The notes below the pieces were generated by a model. The model did no database searches. It had not been told where the DNA came from and saw only the letters and a list, made by a program, of their open reading frames with translations. The translations under genes and the position numbers were made by a program. From Cryptomeria japonica (taxonomy: Eukaryota > Streptophyta > Pinopsida > Cupressales > Cupressaceae), in assembly GCF_030272615.1 (NCBI RefSeq), contig NC_081409.1, forward strand, positions 646,200,468-646,264,467: 64,000 bases of DNA, given 5' to 3'. This document shows, piece by piece, positions 12,816 through 24,861 of this stretch (its first letter is position 1; each line of letters begins with the position of its first letter).

Positions 12816-15800
12816 TTATGACAACAAGGAATAATACTTGTCAAAAATAGACTTATAGTCCTAGAAGAATTGTTTCATCGATAGAGACCAGGACTCAAGT
12901 AGGGAGGTGGCTACTTCTTTCTCTGTTTGCATCTGGGAGACCTATTCTTCCATGGCATCAACTATGCTCATCTCCTGTCTAACAGTCAAGGCATCCAGGT
13001 TCAAATAACACTTCTAAAGAATTTGCAGACATGGGAGTAGAACTAGTTGTAGCTCCTACAAATCTCTAGACCGTGTGCTAGTCTCTTGCTCCATTTTGGC
13101 TGACTCGATGTGAAACCGATGAACGGTTTTCCCATAAGTTTCAAAGGAATCATAAGGCATCTTGAATGTGCTCATGTAGGACTATAAGTCTATTTGAAGC
13201 TTTTGCTTTTGAGCTAGTACATCATCATAGAATAGATGGGGTTGACATATTTTGCTAAGTAGAAAATTCCCCTCATCTAGAGCGTCCCTTATATCCTTTT
13301 GTTATTTCTTTAGTTCAGTCCAGAGCTCATTCAACTTCTTCACCAGAGCTATATTAAGAGCTTTTTGATGCTCCTTGACATTAGCCTCTTCTTCCTCTTC
13401 AAGGCTTTGCACTTGATCATCTACTATTGTGCAGAGGAGCTTAAGTCTAGCTAGTGATGAATCGGTGTTTGGAAGATTTGTACCGGGTATCAAACCGGTA
13501 AGCGTATCCATAGCTGCTTGGATTACATCCTGATCCTTCTTTTGTCAAATTATTTCAAGGCGCTCTTGAGCTACCTTGATTATCTACATTAGCTCCATTT
13601 CACTTGCAGACTGGAGATCTATAGGACTGGTGAGATCAGCCAATTTAGCTTGACTCCCGGTTGCCTTCGAAGTCTCCATCTGGGTGCTCTTTAGCGCTTC
13701 TCCTGCCTTGTCCTCTTCCATTTTCTTCTTCTTCACTTCTCTCCTCTTCTCTACTTCCTTGTCTTCCTCATCCTTTTTCTTTTCTGCTTCCTTTTTCTTC
13801 TCTTGTTCCTTATCTTATTCTTCCTTCTTTTTCCTCTCTGCTTCCTTCTTCTTCCTCTCCTCTTCATATTTCTTCTTTTTCTCCTCTTCATCTTTCTTCT
13901 TTTTCTCCTCTTCATCCTTTTTCTTTTCTTCTTCTTCCTTCTTCTTCTTCTCCTCTTCATCTTTCTTCTTTTTCTCCTCTTCATCCTTTTTTCGCTTCTC
14001 TTCTTCTTCTTTTTTTTGCTTCTCTTCTTCATCCTTCTTCCTCTGCTCGGCCTCTTCCTTCACTACTTCTTGTTTGTCCTTGGCTTTCTTCTCCTATTCA
14101 GCCTGATGCTCTTGTCCTATTGCCTTAGATGGTGTTTCCTGAGTAACATCTTCTTTGTCCAGGGCATCAACATCAATAGTGTCAACCGGTTCAACAACCA
14201 GATTTCCATCATCATCAAATTCTTCATCCAATTTGGATATAACCGGTTCTTCCTCAGCTTGCCGGTTGGATAGACGTGCTTTGTGAGTCTGGATAGCAGT
14301 TACCATATACTAATGAGTGTCCTTTTTGACATCATCAACTCTTCCTTCTAACAACCAAAGTCGTCTTCTTCTAGTGAAGAAGGGTCCTTTATTTTGGTCA
14401 ATAACATCAAATAATTAAGAATTTGATAGGTTCTCCTTAATTTCCTATTCCTTTTCTATGGCAATGCACCATTTATTATCTAATGCCTTATACAAAGAAT
14501 CCGATGTCTGAGATTTAATCTCTGATGGTGACCGGTCATTTGTACACAAATAAACAATAATCTCCTGTAGCACTTCTTTCTCCTCATCACTAAAATCATC
14601 ATAGTAGTCTACTAAATCATGTAGTAATTTTCTCCTAATATTCTTTATTGTTCTTTGATAATGTGTCAAAGGTTTATATGAGGAGATATCAATATTTACT
14701 GGTGCAGATGATGCCAATTCATTCTTTGTTTTCTTTCTTGTCTGTCTCACCTTCTTTGGCTGCTCCTTAGACACAGTCTCTTCAGAGTCTGGTGTATAGC
14801 TCTTTTTCTTCCTTTTCCTCTCGAAGACTTTAGCCAGTGTTGCTTCCGGTTTCTTTTTGGCTGATGACCACTTGGTCACTTTTAGAGTTGCAATAGTAAT
14901 TGGTGTTGATGCTGTAGGCACTGCCTTTGCCTTCTTTACTACAAATTCTTTTCCTTTCTTTGCAGAGGGTTCCTCGACCGGTGTAACCCTTTCCAGATAG
15001 GTTCCGGTCCTCTTTGCCTTAGGATCAAGAGGTGAGGTAATAAGGGTAGAGGCATACCCTTCCAGCATATCATACATTACCTCATAGCCCATTGGCTCCA
15101 CTTCTTCCATTCTAGGCTCAATAGCCTCCATTATGCATTTGTCCACCTGAATGGTGAAACAGATGTCATCTTCATATTTCTTGATGATATCACCTGATAT
15201 CCTCATCCTTTGGCTCATTTTTTGTTTGAACTCATCAAAATACTTGTTCAGAACATCAAGGTAACCAATTCCAATTGCTTGAATGCTCTCCTTGATTTGC
15301 TTAGTTACCAGTTGGTCAGGAGACCACTGGGCATCTCCTACTCCTGCAAAGTATCCTTGAAAGTAAAAGAACAACTTGACCAATAGTTATCTAAACTTAA
15401 ACCTTTGTGCAATATCTTGTTTGATCAACTTCAGATTTGACAGGAGTTGCCTTTGCATACCAGTGCACAGGTCAAATGATATGTCCTCCTTAATCATCCG
15501 ATAAGTGGAATTTACCACTGCAGTAGATACAGAGTTAATTCTACTGGCAGAGAATGTCTGGTAGCCTATCACCATGCAAGCATACCTAGCTAGATCATCC
15601 TTGATGGAGTTGACTATCATGCCTCATGAGTCACTCACTGAACTGGTGAGCCTTGTCATTTCAGTTTTGCTTATTGTCCTTAGGGCTGGCACTTCCCCTA
15701 TCTTGTAGAAACCGGTGACTGCATGAATTGCCTGCAGCGTGATATCATGCGTCCTCTCCAAGTACATCTTGTCACTATGGACTCTGCTCAAAATGATCCT

Positions 15801-16094
15801 TATCTGATCTTCTGTAAAATCTTCCAGGAAGTAGACAACATTGTGGAGTTTTTTCTTCTCTAAGATATTATAATCCAGTTTGATTTTCTTATCCTTGCCA
15901 CAAAATAAACCTAACTCAAAGTGGATAGCTAGAGACCCTAGGTCTTCAATCTTGCAATCTATGTAGTCTGAAATTCCATCTTCTACTATCATAGTAGCTG
16001 GAACTTGTGATAGAGCATTATACTTGGACTTTCATTGAATAAAACTTTCAGACTCAATGGATGCACTAGAACTGGTATGAGATGCGGAAGCCAT
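12816..16094 (-). pseudogene. ORF2 of non-autonomous element N2 (unknown-function protein with charged helix)
   Basis: The start is the minus-strand ATG at 16094 (MASASHTSSSASIESESF). Pieces 16094-15624, 15620-15387, 15383-14445, 14306-14094, 14063-13700 and 13511-12816 follow in order. Blocks shared with N7 and NA are YIDCKIEDLG, IRIILSRVHSD, ITLQAIHAVTG, CMVIGYQ, RINSVST, KYEDDICFTI, MGYEVM and SDSLYKAL. The middle has basic tracts (RKRKKKSYTP). A long KKKDEEE repeat region follows, then a C-terminal block ending YKSIFDKYYSLLS. About six stops or shifts are present. No enzyme motif is seen and no known family is recognised with confidence. Confidence 0.7.
13700..14063 (-). repeat. Lys/Glu-rich codon repeat within N2 ORF2
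   Basis: On the minus strand the tract encodes runs of EEEKKKKDEEEKKKK for about 80 residues in the clear part. Alternating blocks of four acidic and four basic residues are the signature of a single stable alpha helix (ER/K type). On plus it is a C/T tract that opens several spurious frames. Confidence 0.7.
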
Positions 16095-16546
16095 GATAGA
16101 AACTTTAAGAACTTCAAGAAATACCTTTTTAAAACACGTGAATTTAGGGCTTTCCGATTCTCCTTCACTCCACACTCCATCAGTTGTTGAATCATCGCTT
16201 TGTGTTCTCCACTAGACCATTTGCAGTTTCAATTTGAATCTCCTTCATGGTTTGTCAATTTCTCAAGATCTCGGCTCAAATCGCCTTTTCGTCGCTCTGC
16301 TCTTTGAAAAAACTTTCTTTGCTCGAAAATAGATAGTGAGAAATGATTTGAAAAATGCCTTTAAACATTTCTCTCACTTACCGCCATTAATGCTCCTCTA
16401 CTAGAGTGTAAATCATAATTTTCCTTTTTACCATTGTCGGTCTTCTGCCAAGCGACAGGTATCACATACCGGTTAAGATCTTTTACCGATGTAAACCGGG
16501 GGTTTGAAACATTTCGTTGTTTGCTCCCCCTAAGCTTTTTTGAAGC

Positions 16547-17810
16547 TTAGTTTGCTAATTCCATGATTTCCACACTAGGTGCAGAAACTGGTTCCTCTTG
16601 TAACACCGCTAGTTTCTTCTTCGATGTTTTGTTCATATCTACTTGAACGGTGTCAACATCAATGTCTCCTTCTAGAGTGACCGGTATATCATCAAATATG
16701 TCCTTTCTTGATCTACAGAATCTGGCAATGTGACCCAGTTTGTTGCAGTGATAGCCGACCAATCCAGGTGCTCTCCAAGGTCCATTGTTCATGTTTCCAT
16801 TTTTCCTTCTACATGTTGCAGCAGTGTGACCATGACCATGACAAATCATACAATTTTCTCTCCATCTAGTTGCCGCTTGATAGCCACCGCTTCTTGGCTA
16901 ATGATTGAAGACATTAAACCGGTTGTGATTCTGATTCACAAAATGTTTAGGACCAACTCCTTGGGTCCTTTGAGGATATCTTCCAGTGTCATTCATGATA
17001 GACCTACATTCAAATTCTCTATACCCATACTTGTTGCATGCATAACAGTTAGGATCTAGGCTTATCATTTAGGAAATAAAGAAAATTGTTGTAAGCCTTA
17101 CTCCTACACACATTTGCAGTATGTCCTTCTTTAATACAGTTAAAGTAAATAGGTTTAAAATTTTTCTTACCTTTATCCTTTGATGTCGGTTGTTTCTTTG
17201 ATGCTCCAGCATTTGTACCAGAGGTCTCACCTTCCTCATGACCAGAATAACCAAGTCCATTGGTATTCTTGACCAGTTTGGCAGATTCAAGCTTTTTCTC
17301 TAGCTTGACAGTACTCTTGTTGAACTTAGCAAGTATTTCCTTTGAATTAGAGAGTTCTTTGGAAATAGCAGCATTTGTTTCCAATAGGTTTTCATTCTCA
17401 GAGATGGCAGTGTTCAGTTTTCCTTGCATGTCTTCCTTTTCCACCTTGCTTGCATGGAGTTGAGCATTTAGGGCACTTATCTCTTGTTTCAGCTTGGAGA
17501 TCTCAAGATCTCTTTCTTTCACTAGGTCTTTAGCTTTTCTCCGATTCTCAAGCTCTTGACACATCTGGATAGTCAGTCATTCCAACTCCTTTCTCAGTTT
17601 GGAGTTTGATTCATTCAACTTGTTTACTTCTGTAATTAGGGCTTCCATGTCTACTTCATCTGCAGAACTATTTTCAGATAGCTCCATCATCTTTTTTGCA
17701 TGTTCTCTCCTTTTTGCTTGAGATGTCTTGTATTTGACCATAAGATCATCATAGGCTTGCTTAGACTGAGTGAGTCATTGAGTAAGTTCCCTCAAGGTGT
17801 ATTCCCCCAT
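16547..17810 (-). pseudogene. Gag-like coiled-coil protein with four CCHC knuckles (N2)
   Basis: The start is the minus-strand ATG at 17810 (MGEYTLRELTQ), 37 bases past the primer site. Roughly 190 residues of heptad-like Leu/Lys/Glu sequence follow (for example EISKLKQEISALNAQL), then a Gly/Ser linker. Four CCHC-type knuckles come next: YFNC-IKEGHTANVC (first Cys lost), CYACNKYGYREFEC (His to Tyr), CMICHGHGHTAATC (intact) and YHCNKLGHIARFC (first Cys lost). The end is MELAN followed by a stop. At least four internal stops are present. It lacks the Copia gag domain seen in S1, S3 and C. Probable role is RNA binding and particle assembly, by analogy with retroviral nucleocapsid. Confidence 0.7.
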
Positions 17811-17846
17811 ATCTCTTTCCAAGTGGTTAAACTTATAGAAAGGTAG

Positions 17847-17858
17847 GCTCTGATACCA
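17847..17858 (-). other. Primer binding site of N2
   Basis: The minus strand reads TGGTATCAGAGC, complementary to the 3' end of plant initiator Met tRNA, two bases past the LTR end. Confidence 0.9.
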
Positions 17859-17860
17859 AT

Positions 17861-19000
17861 TGATGAATACTAAGAGGGGGGGTGAATTAGTATGCCAAAA
17901 ATCTTTGCACTTAAACACTTTGCAATACTAGCAGTAAACTGGTAAAGCAGTTTAACAGACAAACTGACTAACAAACATGCAAACCAAATAGCTAATAATG
18001 CATTCACCCACAGCAACACAAACACCATAACACAAGATATTTTGACGTAGAAACCCAAATGGGAAAAACCATGGTGAGATGGAACTCACAAGTAACTATC
18101 TACAAAATAGAAACTAGACTGGTTAAGGTCATACCGGTTAAGGTCTTACAATGTTCTTTACCAGAACAGATCCTGTTAACAATCTCAATCTCTGTTAGGA
18201 GATAAGTCTTATTAAAGACTACCTTGCTAGAGGATTTTAGATCCACATATGTGAACCACCTTGTTAGAGGATTTACAAGAGGCTTTTGGGCCTACCCGGT
18301 TAAGGGCTACAGACTTGTCAAAGATGTGAGTAATCAACAAGTGAGTGATCTAGCAAATAGCATAGATTGCTTGGTTACATCCTTGATAGCTTGATCTTAA
18401 TGCATTATAGCATTACTTCAGTCTTCTACACATTCATACTCTCTCTAACTCTTCAACTACCTTGAACCCTAGTAACAACATCAACCTCAATAACAACAAC
18501 CTTAGAACCCTAGACATGATGTCCTTATAAAGGAATCTAATTTCATGTCGGTCCAATAGGATTACAATACAATTTCCTAGGTTCAATGCATCTGGACATA
18601 TCTCGTAACATGACATAAAAAGGCACTGCTAGAGAGTCGGCACCGTCAAATGATCGGTGGATGGTAAATCGTCACAGAATGTCGGTTGGTAACTCATCAT
18701 AGAGTATTACCGGTTCATAAAAAATACCGATTGTCGATTTGCCAAATGAAGACTGGTAAAAATGTGTTATACCGCTTTAATCCCTCGTACCGCTTGGTAT
18801 CCACGAACTACTGAGGGTCGACATGCCGCTTAAGACCAATAAACACATTCTGCAAAACATCAATAGTCTAAAGACTATAATACAACATATCGGTTGGAAC
18901 AAATATCGGTTGTGCTCTAACTCACACATATAAAGAGGATCTAAATACAAGTGTGTGTCCATCAATGAAAATCACAACATGAACATCAAAAATGCCAATA
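17861..19000 (-). repeat. 5' LTR of N2 (1140 bp)
   Basis: It has exactly the same length as the partner at 11349-12488. The hairpin arms ATACTAA (17867-17873) and TTAGTAT (17887-17893) are retained. The terminal CA has become TA (19000). Confidence 0.9.
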
Positions 19001-19005
19001 GGCAT

Positions 19006-20452
19006 TATGTGAACCGGTATGAGGACATGATGACATTGTATATTGTCATTGATGTCAATATGCTGAAGAGGAGAGAACCGGTATATGTGAGAACCAGTAT
19101 GCTATCAAGAACCATTATATGTGAGAACTGGTATAACACTGTGAACCGGCATTTGTGCCAAAGTGAAGCAGTGTGCTTGTTTAAGGTGAACTGGCATGTG
19201 GTTATGGGAACCGGCACATGGAAGCTTTGTATGACTACCGGTTGGTAGTCTCAACTTTAGGGTTTCCGGTTGAAGTGTCACAAGCCTGTGTGACTCAATC
19301 GGTGACTTTGTGTGATGAGTTAGCATTGTAACAAAGAATAGATCATGTTTCCACGTCAGCCTTGTGCGCGTGAAGGATCTTGCATGAAGGAGATTGTCCC
19401 TATCTACCTCAGGAATGTGTGAAGTCTATAAATGGTGATAACATGTGATGGGTTATCAACCGCCATGAAATAGGTGGAAAATGAACGATGGAGAACGTCT
19501 TGAGATTGGTTCAAGATTGTTGCAGTTAATGCAATGTGCTCAATGGTCAGGATTGGACCATTTGAATTGCTTAACCTAACAGGTTTACAGTTTAGGGTTT
19601 ATGCTACCGACCTATCTTTCCTATAAGGTCGTTGTTGTGTTTCTTTGTGAAGTTGTTGGCAAAAGTTGTGTGTGAGTATCCAAGTGAAGAGATACGTGAT
19701 TCTTGCTAGACCAAAAGAGAGAAGTGATACCTGTAGAGTGTAAGTGCAGAAGGTGAAGAGGAGCTAAAGCGGATCTTCATTGGCATTAAGTTTTGTTACC
19801 AGATCATTGTAATACCTATTGATCTCTAACCACTTCAATAGTTGGGAAATCCCTTAACAGGGTAGCTTTAACCGGCTTACTGTAAATCCTTTAACAGGGT
19901 GACTCAAAACCATTGAGTTCTTGAAATCCTCTAACAAGGTAACCTCTAACAGGGTTTAACCATTAACTGGGTATTCTAGCCATCCCTTAACCAGACAAGG
20001 CTCCTAATAGAACGGACTTCTAAAGAGTTCAAAAACATCTTGTGGGTATTCATCCCCACTGTGGTTTTTCCCAGTTGGGTTTGCACATGAAAAATTTGTG
20101 TGTCATGTGTGGTGTTATTCATTTGATGGTTTAAGTGATTTGTGTCTAAAGGTAAATCATGTTAATCTAGCTGTTTATATATCTTTGATGATAGATTACA
20201 TGTTCATGCACTAGGGTGAAATGAAAATGAAGTATTAGATTGTATGAAAAGATAAGTGTCAACCGATTTATGATTGTCTCAGTTATTCTGGGTTTTGCTA
20301 GTTGTACTCTGTTTAAGACCAATCTTACTATTTGTCTACCAAAGTGCAGTGTCTGTTGACCAACCAGTTTAGGATTGTGTTTTTGTCTATACTGATTCGC
20401 CCCACCCCTCTCAATACCAGTTTGGTACTATTTGTTCATCATTGAGTTATCA
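19006..20452 (+). repeat. 5' LTR of S1, major part
   Basis: This continues TGTTGGCAT at 11340-11348 after the N2 insertion and matches 24871-26372. It ends TTATCA at 20452, followed by the primer site. The C-run region at 20398-20410 is flanked by imperfect arms. Confidence 0.9.
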
Positions 20453-20454
20453 AT

Positions 20455-20466
20455 TGGTATCAGAGC
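20455..20466 (+). other. Primer binding site of S1
   Basis: TGGTATCAGAGC, the plant initiator-Met-tRNA complement, lies two bases after the LTR end. Confidence 0.92.
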
Positions 20467-20523
20467 ATCCTCCAGGTCCTTTGTGTTATAAGCTTAACCG
20501 CTTGAGGAAAAGATCCCAGTCTA

Positions 20524-21542
20524 ATGATGAAGAGGGAAGGTCCAAAGTTCAACAAAGATAATTTTAGTATATGGAAAGACAGAATGAAGATATACATCAG
20601 AAGCATGGGTGCTCAACACTGGAGTTATGTTGAGAATGCCTATGTTGCCCCTACCGGTACTCTCATTGATGACCAAAAGAGAGAGATGCAGGAGAATGGG
20701 CAAGTCATGGAAGCCCTAATTAGCAGTTTATCTGACATTGAGTTTATTGATGTCCAAGATAAATTAAATCCCAAAGAAGTATGGGATACTCTTGAAAATA
20801 TCTATGGTGGTGATGAGCATTTAAAACAAGCTACGGAAGAAAGCCTTAAAGGGAAGTTTGAAGACATGTGAATGGTTGAAGGTGAGACCATTCAACAATA
20901 TGGAATAAGAATCAAAACTATTGTTGGAGATATCAAGAGTACAGGTGGTAAAATGGAAGATTCCACCGTGGTAAGAAAAGTCCTGAGATCCTTATTACCA
21001 GTCTATGAAATAAGGGTTGCTGCTATTCAAGACTTGAGATCAATAGACAAGACTAAGGTATCCCTAGACTCCGTCATTGCAAATTTGATAGCCTATGAGC
21101 TAAATAGTTTTGATGGTAGTGTTCAAAAGACTGAATCAGCTTTTAAAGCTTCTGTTGTACCATCCAGAAAAGGAAAAGAAGCTAGCACTAGTGGTGAACC
21201 AAGACAGATCAGAGAAATGGATGATGAGGAGATTCTGATGGCATTTGAAGCTCTTCTTGCCAGGAAACTTCCTAAAGGAACTAGTAAATACAGAGGTAAG
21301 CTCCCTTTGAAATGTTTTTCTTGTAATTAGATAGGACATATTGTTGTAAACTATCCTAATGGTGACAACAAGGACAAACCAGAAATGTTCAAGAAATTCA
21401 AAGGAGGAAACCGGAGAAACTGTTTTGTCGCTGTTGATGAAGGTGTCACATATGAGGAGTCAGAAGATGAAGAAAATGAAGATATTGTGTTTGTTGTTGT
21501 CAAGGAAGATGTCTCAGACAAGAAGGCTCGTCTCCCACTTTG
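20524..21542 (+). pseudogene. gag: Copia gag of S1
   Basis: The ATG at 20524 is the first in the leader. The N-terminal part (FNKDNFSIWKDRMKIYI) and KEVWDTLENIYGGDE are typical of the plant Copia gag (UBN2-like) domain. One stop (TGA) precedes MVEGETIQQYGIRI, and the frame then continues to the knuckle CFSCN-stop-IGHIVVNY, which carries a stop and has lost its last Cys. An acidic tail (DEGVTYEESEDEENED) leads to the protease. Probable role is capsid and nucleocapsid of the particle. Three or so lesions make it non-functional. Confidence 0.85.
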
Positions 21543-22780
21543 ATAATTCCAATGAGTGGATTATTAACAGTGGCTATTCTCACCATATGACTGGTGATCG
21601 AAGCAAGTTTCTATCCTTGGAAGAGTATGATGGTGGTGTGGTTCACTTTGGTAATGATGCACCATGCATGGTCAAAGGCAGAGGGTCCATCTCTCTAAAT
21701 GGAAAGAGTAGTGCTGACAATGTGTAATGGGTTGATGGTCTAAGACACAACCTTCTAAGTGTTGCCCAGCTGAATGATAGTGGTCTCACTCTGGAATTCA
21801 AGAATGGAGTGTGCAGAATCAAAGGAAAGAATGGTGAATTGGTGGCTACCAACATGCAGACCAAAGGTAACCTATTTCAACTGAATGCAAATATAAGTAC
21901 ATGTCTTATGGCTAAATTTGATGATAGCAGGATATGGCATAGGAGACTATGCCATGTAAACTTTGATAACATTGTGAAGGCTAGTAAGATCAAGGCAATT
22001 AGAGGGTTGCCAGTGCTAAGCAAATCAGAAAACACCTTGTGTAGAGAGTGTCAACTGGGGAAAATGTCTTCCTCAACCTTTAAAGGTAAACCTTTCACTG
22101 CTGACAATTTTCTTGATCTTGTGCATACTGATTTGTGTGGTCCTATGAAAACTAGGAGTGTGCAAGGTGATAGGTACTTCATGATTCTTAGTGATGACTG
22201 CTCAAGAATGATGTGGGTCGCATTCTTGAAAGATAAGTCTAAAGATTTTGTAAAGTTCAAAGCTTTCAAAGCATTAGTGGAGAAGGAAAGTGGTAAAAGG
22301 ATCAAGTGCCTGAGAACTGATCAAGGAGGGCAATTCACTTCCAGTGAATTCAAAAAGTACTATGAAGAATATGGCATCCAGAGGCAACTATCTGCCCCCC
22401 GAACTCCACAGTAGAATGGCCTAGCAGAGAGGAATAACTGGACTATGGTTGAAGTAGTTAGAACTATGTTGATTCAAGGAAAGGTCGCTCACACCTTTTG
22501 GAGAGAAGTGGTGAGCACTGCAGTCTACACAATGAACTGGGTACTCATCAAAAAAGGTAAGGATAAAACTCCTTATGAGTATTGGACCAGTAAGACACCC
22601 ATGGTTAGCTACTTTAGAGTGTTTGGTAGCAAATGTTACATCAAGAGGAGCCAACACCAAAGAAAATTTGATGCGAAATGTGATGAGGGATTATTCCTAG
22701 GGTATTCCACCAAGAGAAAAGCTCTCAAGTGTTTCAATAATAGGATAGAGAATTATGGAAAGCACCAATGTAAGAGTTGA
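21543..22780 (+). pseudogene. pol: Copia protease and integrase of S1
   Basis: The protease signature reads WIINSGYSHHMTGD; the usual catalytic Asp of DSG is Asn here, so it is probably dead. The integrase zinc-binding part is IWHRRLCHVNFD followed by CRECQLGK. The core shows DLVHTDLCGP (first Asp), RTDQGGQF (second Asp) and NGLAERNN (Glu). A TAG stop at 22411 lies just before the Glu region, at a position normally Gln (CAG to TAG). The C-terminal part (FRVFGSKCYI, DEGLFLGYS) is the usual Copia integrase end. A further stop follows KSSADNV. Confidence 0.88.
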
Positions 22781-24605
22781 TGAAACCTCTGAGAAAACTA
22801 AAGAAATCGGTAGTAAGCAAGCAGTAAATGAACCAGTTGTAACCTTCTGGGAACCAGTCGCCAATCAACCTAGTACCAGTAATAATGTTCCTACACCAGT
22901 AGATGTAGATGTTGATACTAATGGAGATGATTATGAAAAAGAAAAACAAGAGGATTCTATCAAGACCATTCCTTGGTATGTCAAGCTGAATCATGATCCT
23001 AAGCAAATCATAGGAGATAAGGATGCAGGAATCCTTACAAGAAGAAAGGTCAGAGAAAACTCATGTATGATCTCTGAATTTGAACCTAAATCATTCAAAG
23101 AGGCACATAAAGATGAATATTGGTTTAAGGCAATCGAAGAGGAACTTGACCAGATAGAGAGAAATGGTACATGGTCTTTGGTACCCAAACCGGAACATAA
23201 AAATGTCATTGGTACCAAATGGGTTTTCAGAAATAAGCTGAATGAGGATGGCATAGTGATTAGGAACAAAGCCAGACTGGTATGTAAAGGATATGCTCAA
23301 GAAGAAGGAGAAGACTATGGAGAAACCTTCACTCCTGTAGCCAGATTGGAAGGAGTTCGTATTCTTCTTGCATATGCAACTTTTAAAGGATTCAAAGTAT
23401 ATCAAATGGATGTAAAATCTGCATTCCTAAATGGTGTACTTGAAGAGGAGGTGTATATAGAGAAACCAGATGGGTTTGCCCTATCTGAAGACAGTGACAT
23501 GGTGTGTAGGCTACATAAAGTCTTATATGGTCTAAAGCAGGCACCTAGAGCATGGTATGAACGCCTTCACTCCCATCTTGTGAAGATTGGATTCGAGAGA
23601 ACAAGCGAAGATAGAAATATCTACTTGAAGTTTGAAGGAGATCAGATACTGATCTATGAGGTATTTGTTGATGACATTATCTTTGGTGGAGATGACAAGA
23701 TGAGTCATGAGTTTGCAGATGAGATGAAGAAAGAGTTTGAGATGTCACTCATAGGGGAGATTAAGTTCTTCATTGGACTATAGATTTAGCAGATGAAATA
23801 TGGAATCTTTATCACTCAATCCAAGTATGTTAAAGAGGTGTTAAAGAACTTTGGCATGGAAGATAGCAAACCGGTTGGTACACCGATGGTGACTGGTTGT
23901 AAACTATCCAAAGAGGATGACTCAACATTGATTAATGAGAAGGAATACCAATAAATGATTGGTAAGTTGCATTATGTAGTGCATAGGAGACCAGATATTG
24001 CACATGCAGTTGGCATTACTACAAGGTTCCAGAAAAGTCCAAGAGAATCCCACTTGGTTGTAGGAAAGCGGATTCTTAGGTATCTGAAGGGAACTATTGA
24101 TTATGGATTGTGGTATTCATATAGCAAGGATTTCAACTTGAAAGTATTCACAGATGTTGATTGGGCAGGTAATGTGGACAACTGGAAGAGAACAACTGGT
24201 GGTGCATTCTTTCTCGGTTGTAGACTGGTCTCATAGATGAGTAAAAAGAAGAGTTGTATCTCTCAGTCTATAGTGGAAGCAGAGTATGTTGCAGCTTTCA
24301 TGAACTGCACTCAGACAATTTGGATGAAGCATGTATTGAATGGCTTCAAAGTTCCTGTATCTAAATTGGTAAGTATATTTTGTGACAATACTAGTGCAGT
24401 TAACATCTCCAAGATTCTGGTTTTACATTCTAGAACCAAGCACTTTGAGCTTAACTATCATTTCTTGAGGGAAAAAGTTCAGAACAAAGAGATTGCACTG
24501 GAACATGTTTCTAGTAAGGAGCAGTTAGCTGACATATTCACCAAGCCTCTCCCAAAGGCTACATTTATGTACTTAAGAGGTGAATTATGGGTGCTGCCCC
24601 TTTAG
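22755..24605 (+). pseudogene. pol: Copia reverse transcriptase and RNase H of S1
   Basis: This is the least damaged coding part in the window. It reads without a stop from 22755 to 23780. Reverse transcriptase motifs are WKAI-like [43 protein letters not shown] (catalytic Asp), [10 protein letters not shown] and [10 protein letters not shown] (active-site pair; Tyr replaced by Phe). Two stops follow GEIKFFIGL. RNase H follows with RPDIAHAVG, GGAFFLG, SIVEAEYVA and LADIFTKPLP, plus two more stops. The end at 24605 is followed by noncoding DNA and the polypurine tract. Confidence 0.9.
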
Positions 24606-24861
24606 GAGGTGAACTAAAGGTATATGCTCCACATCAGTCAAGTATTGCATAGTCAATTTTTTTTTTGGATTGATGTGTTGAAGGATACTACTCCTCAAGG
24701 GGAGTGGGATAATAGAACAGGGAAGCTTGTGCCTCCACTTTGGCATTGTTGTCAAAGGGGGAGAAGAAGAGAAGTGGAGAAGATATCTACAGAAATTGGG
24801 GGAGAAGATGTGAAGCAGATAGATATCTCTGTATATTGCCATCAATGCCAAAGGGGGAGAT
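24606..24861 (+). promoter_or_regulatory. 3' untranslated region and polypurine tracts of S1
   Basis: Purine tracts occur near 24755 (caaagggggagaag), 24797 (gggggagaag) and at 24850-24861 (aaagggggagat), the last touching the 3' LTR. The two outer tracts follow similar 'ttgccatcaatgcc'-type text, which suggests duplication. Confidence 0.7.

Larger units (their letters stand above)
11349..19000 (-). mobile_element. Non-autonomous LTR retrotransposon N2 (no pol)
   Basis: Two 1140-bp LTRs (11349-12488 and 17861-19000) bound a 5.4-kb body with an iMet primer site at 17847-17858 and a polypurine tract at 12489-12500, all read on the minus strand. The TSD GGCAT is perfect (11344-11348 and 19001-19005). 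The body encodes a coiled-coil plus CCHC protein and a second long protein, both broken. No pol motif is visible over the whole body. It sits in the first nine bases of the S1 LTR, so it is younger than S1. Confidence 0.9.

Noticed and set aside
13661-14273. Several overlapping plus-strand frames rich in Ser, Leu and Phe
   Set aside because: They are the complement of the Lys/Glu repeat in N2 ORF2; composition alone keeps them open.
20453-20466. tRNA gene fragment at TGGTATCAGAGC sites
   Set aside because: These are retrotransposon primer binding sites next to LTR ends; no tRNA cloverleaf is present anywhere I looked.
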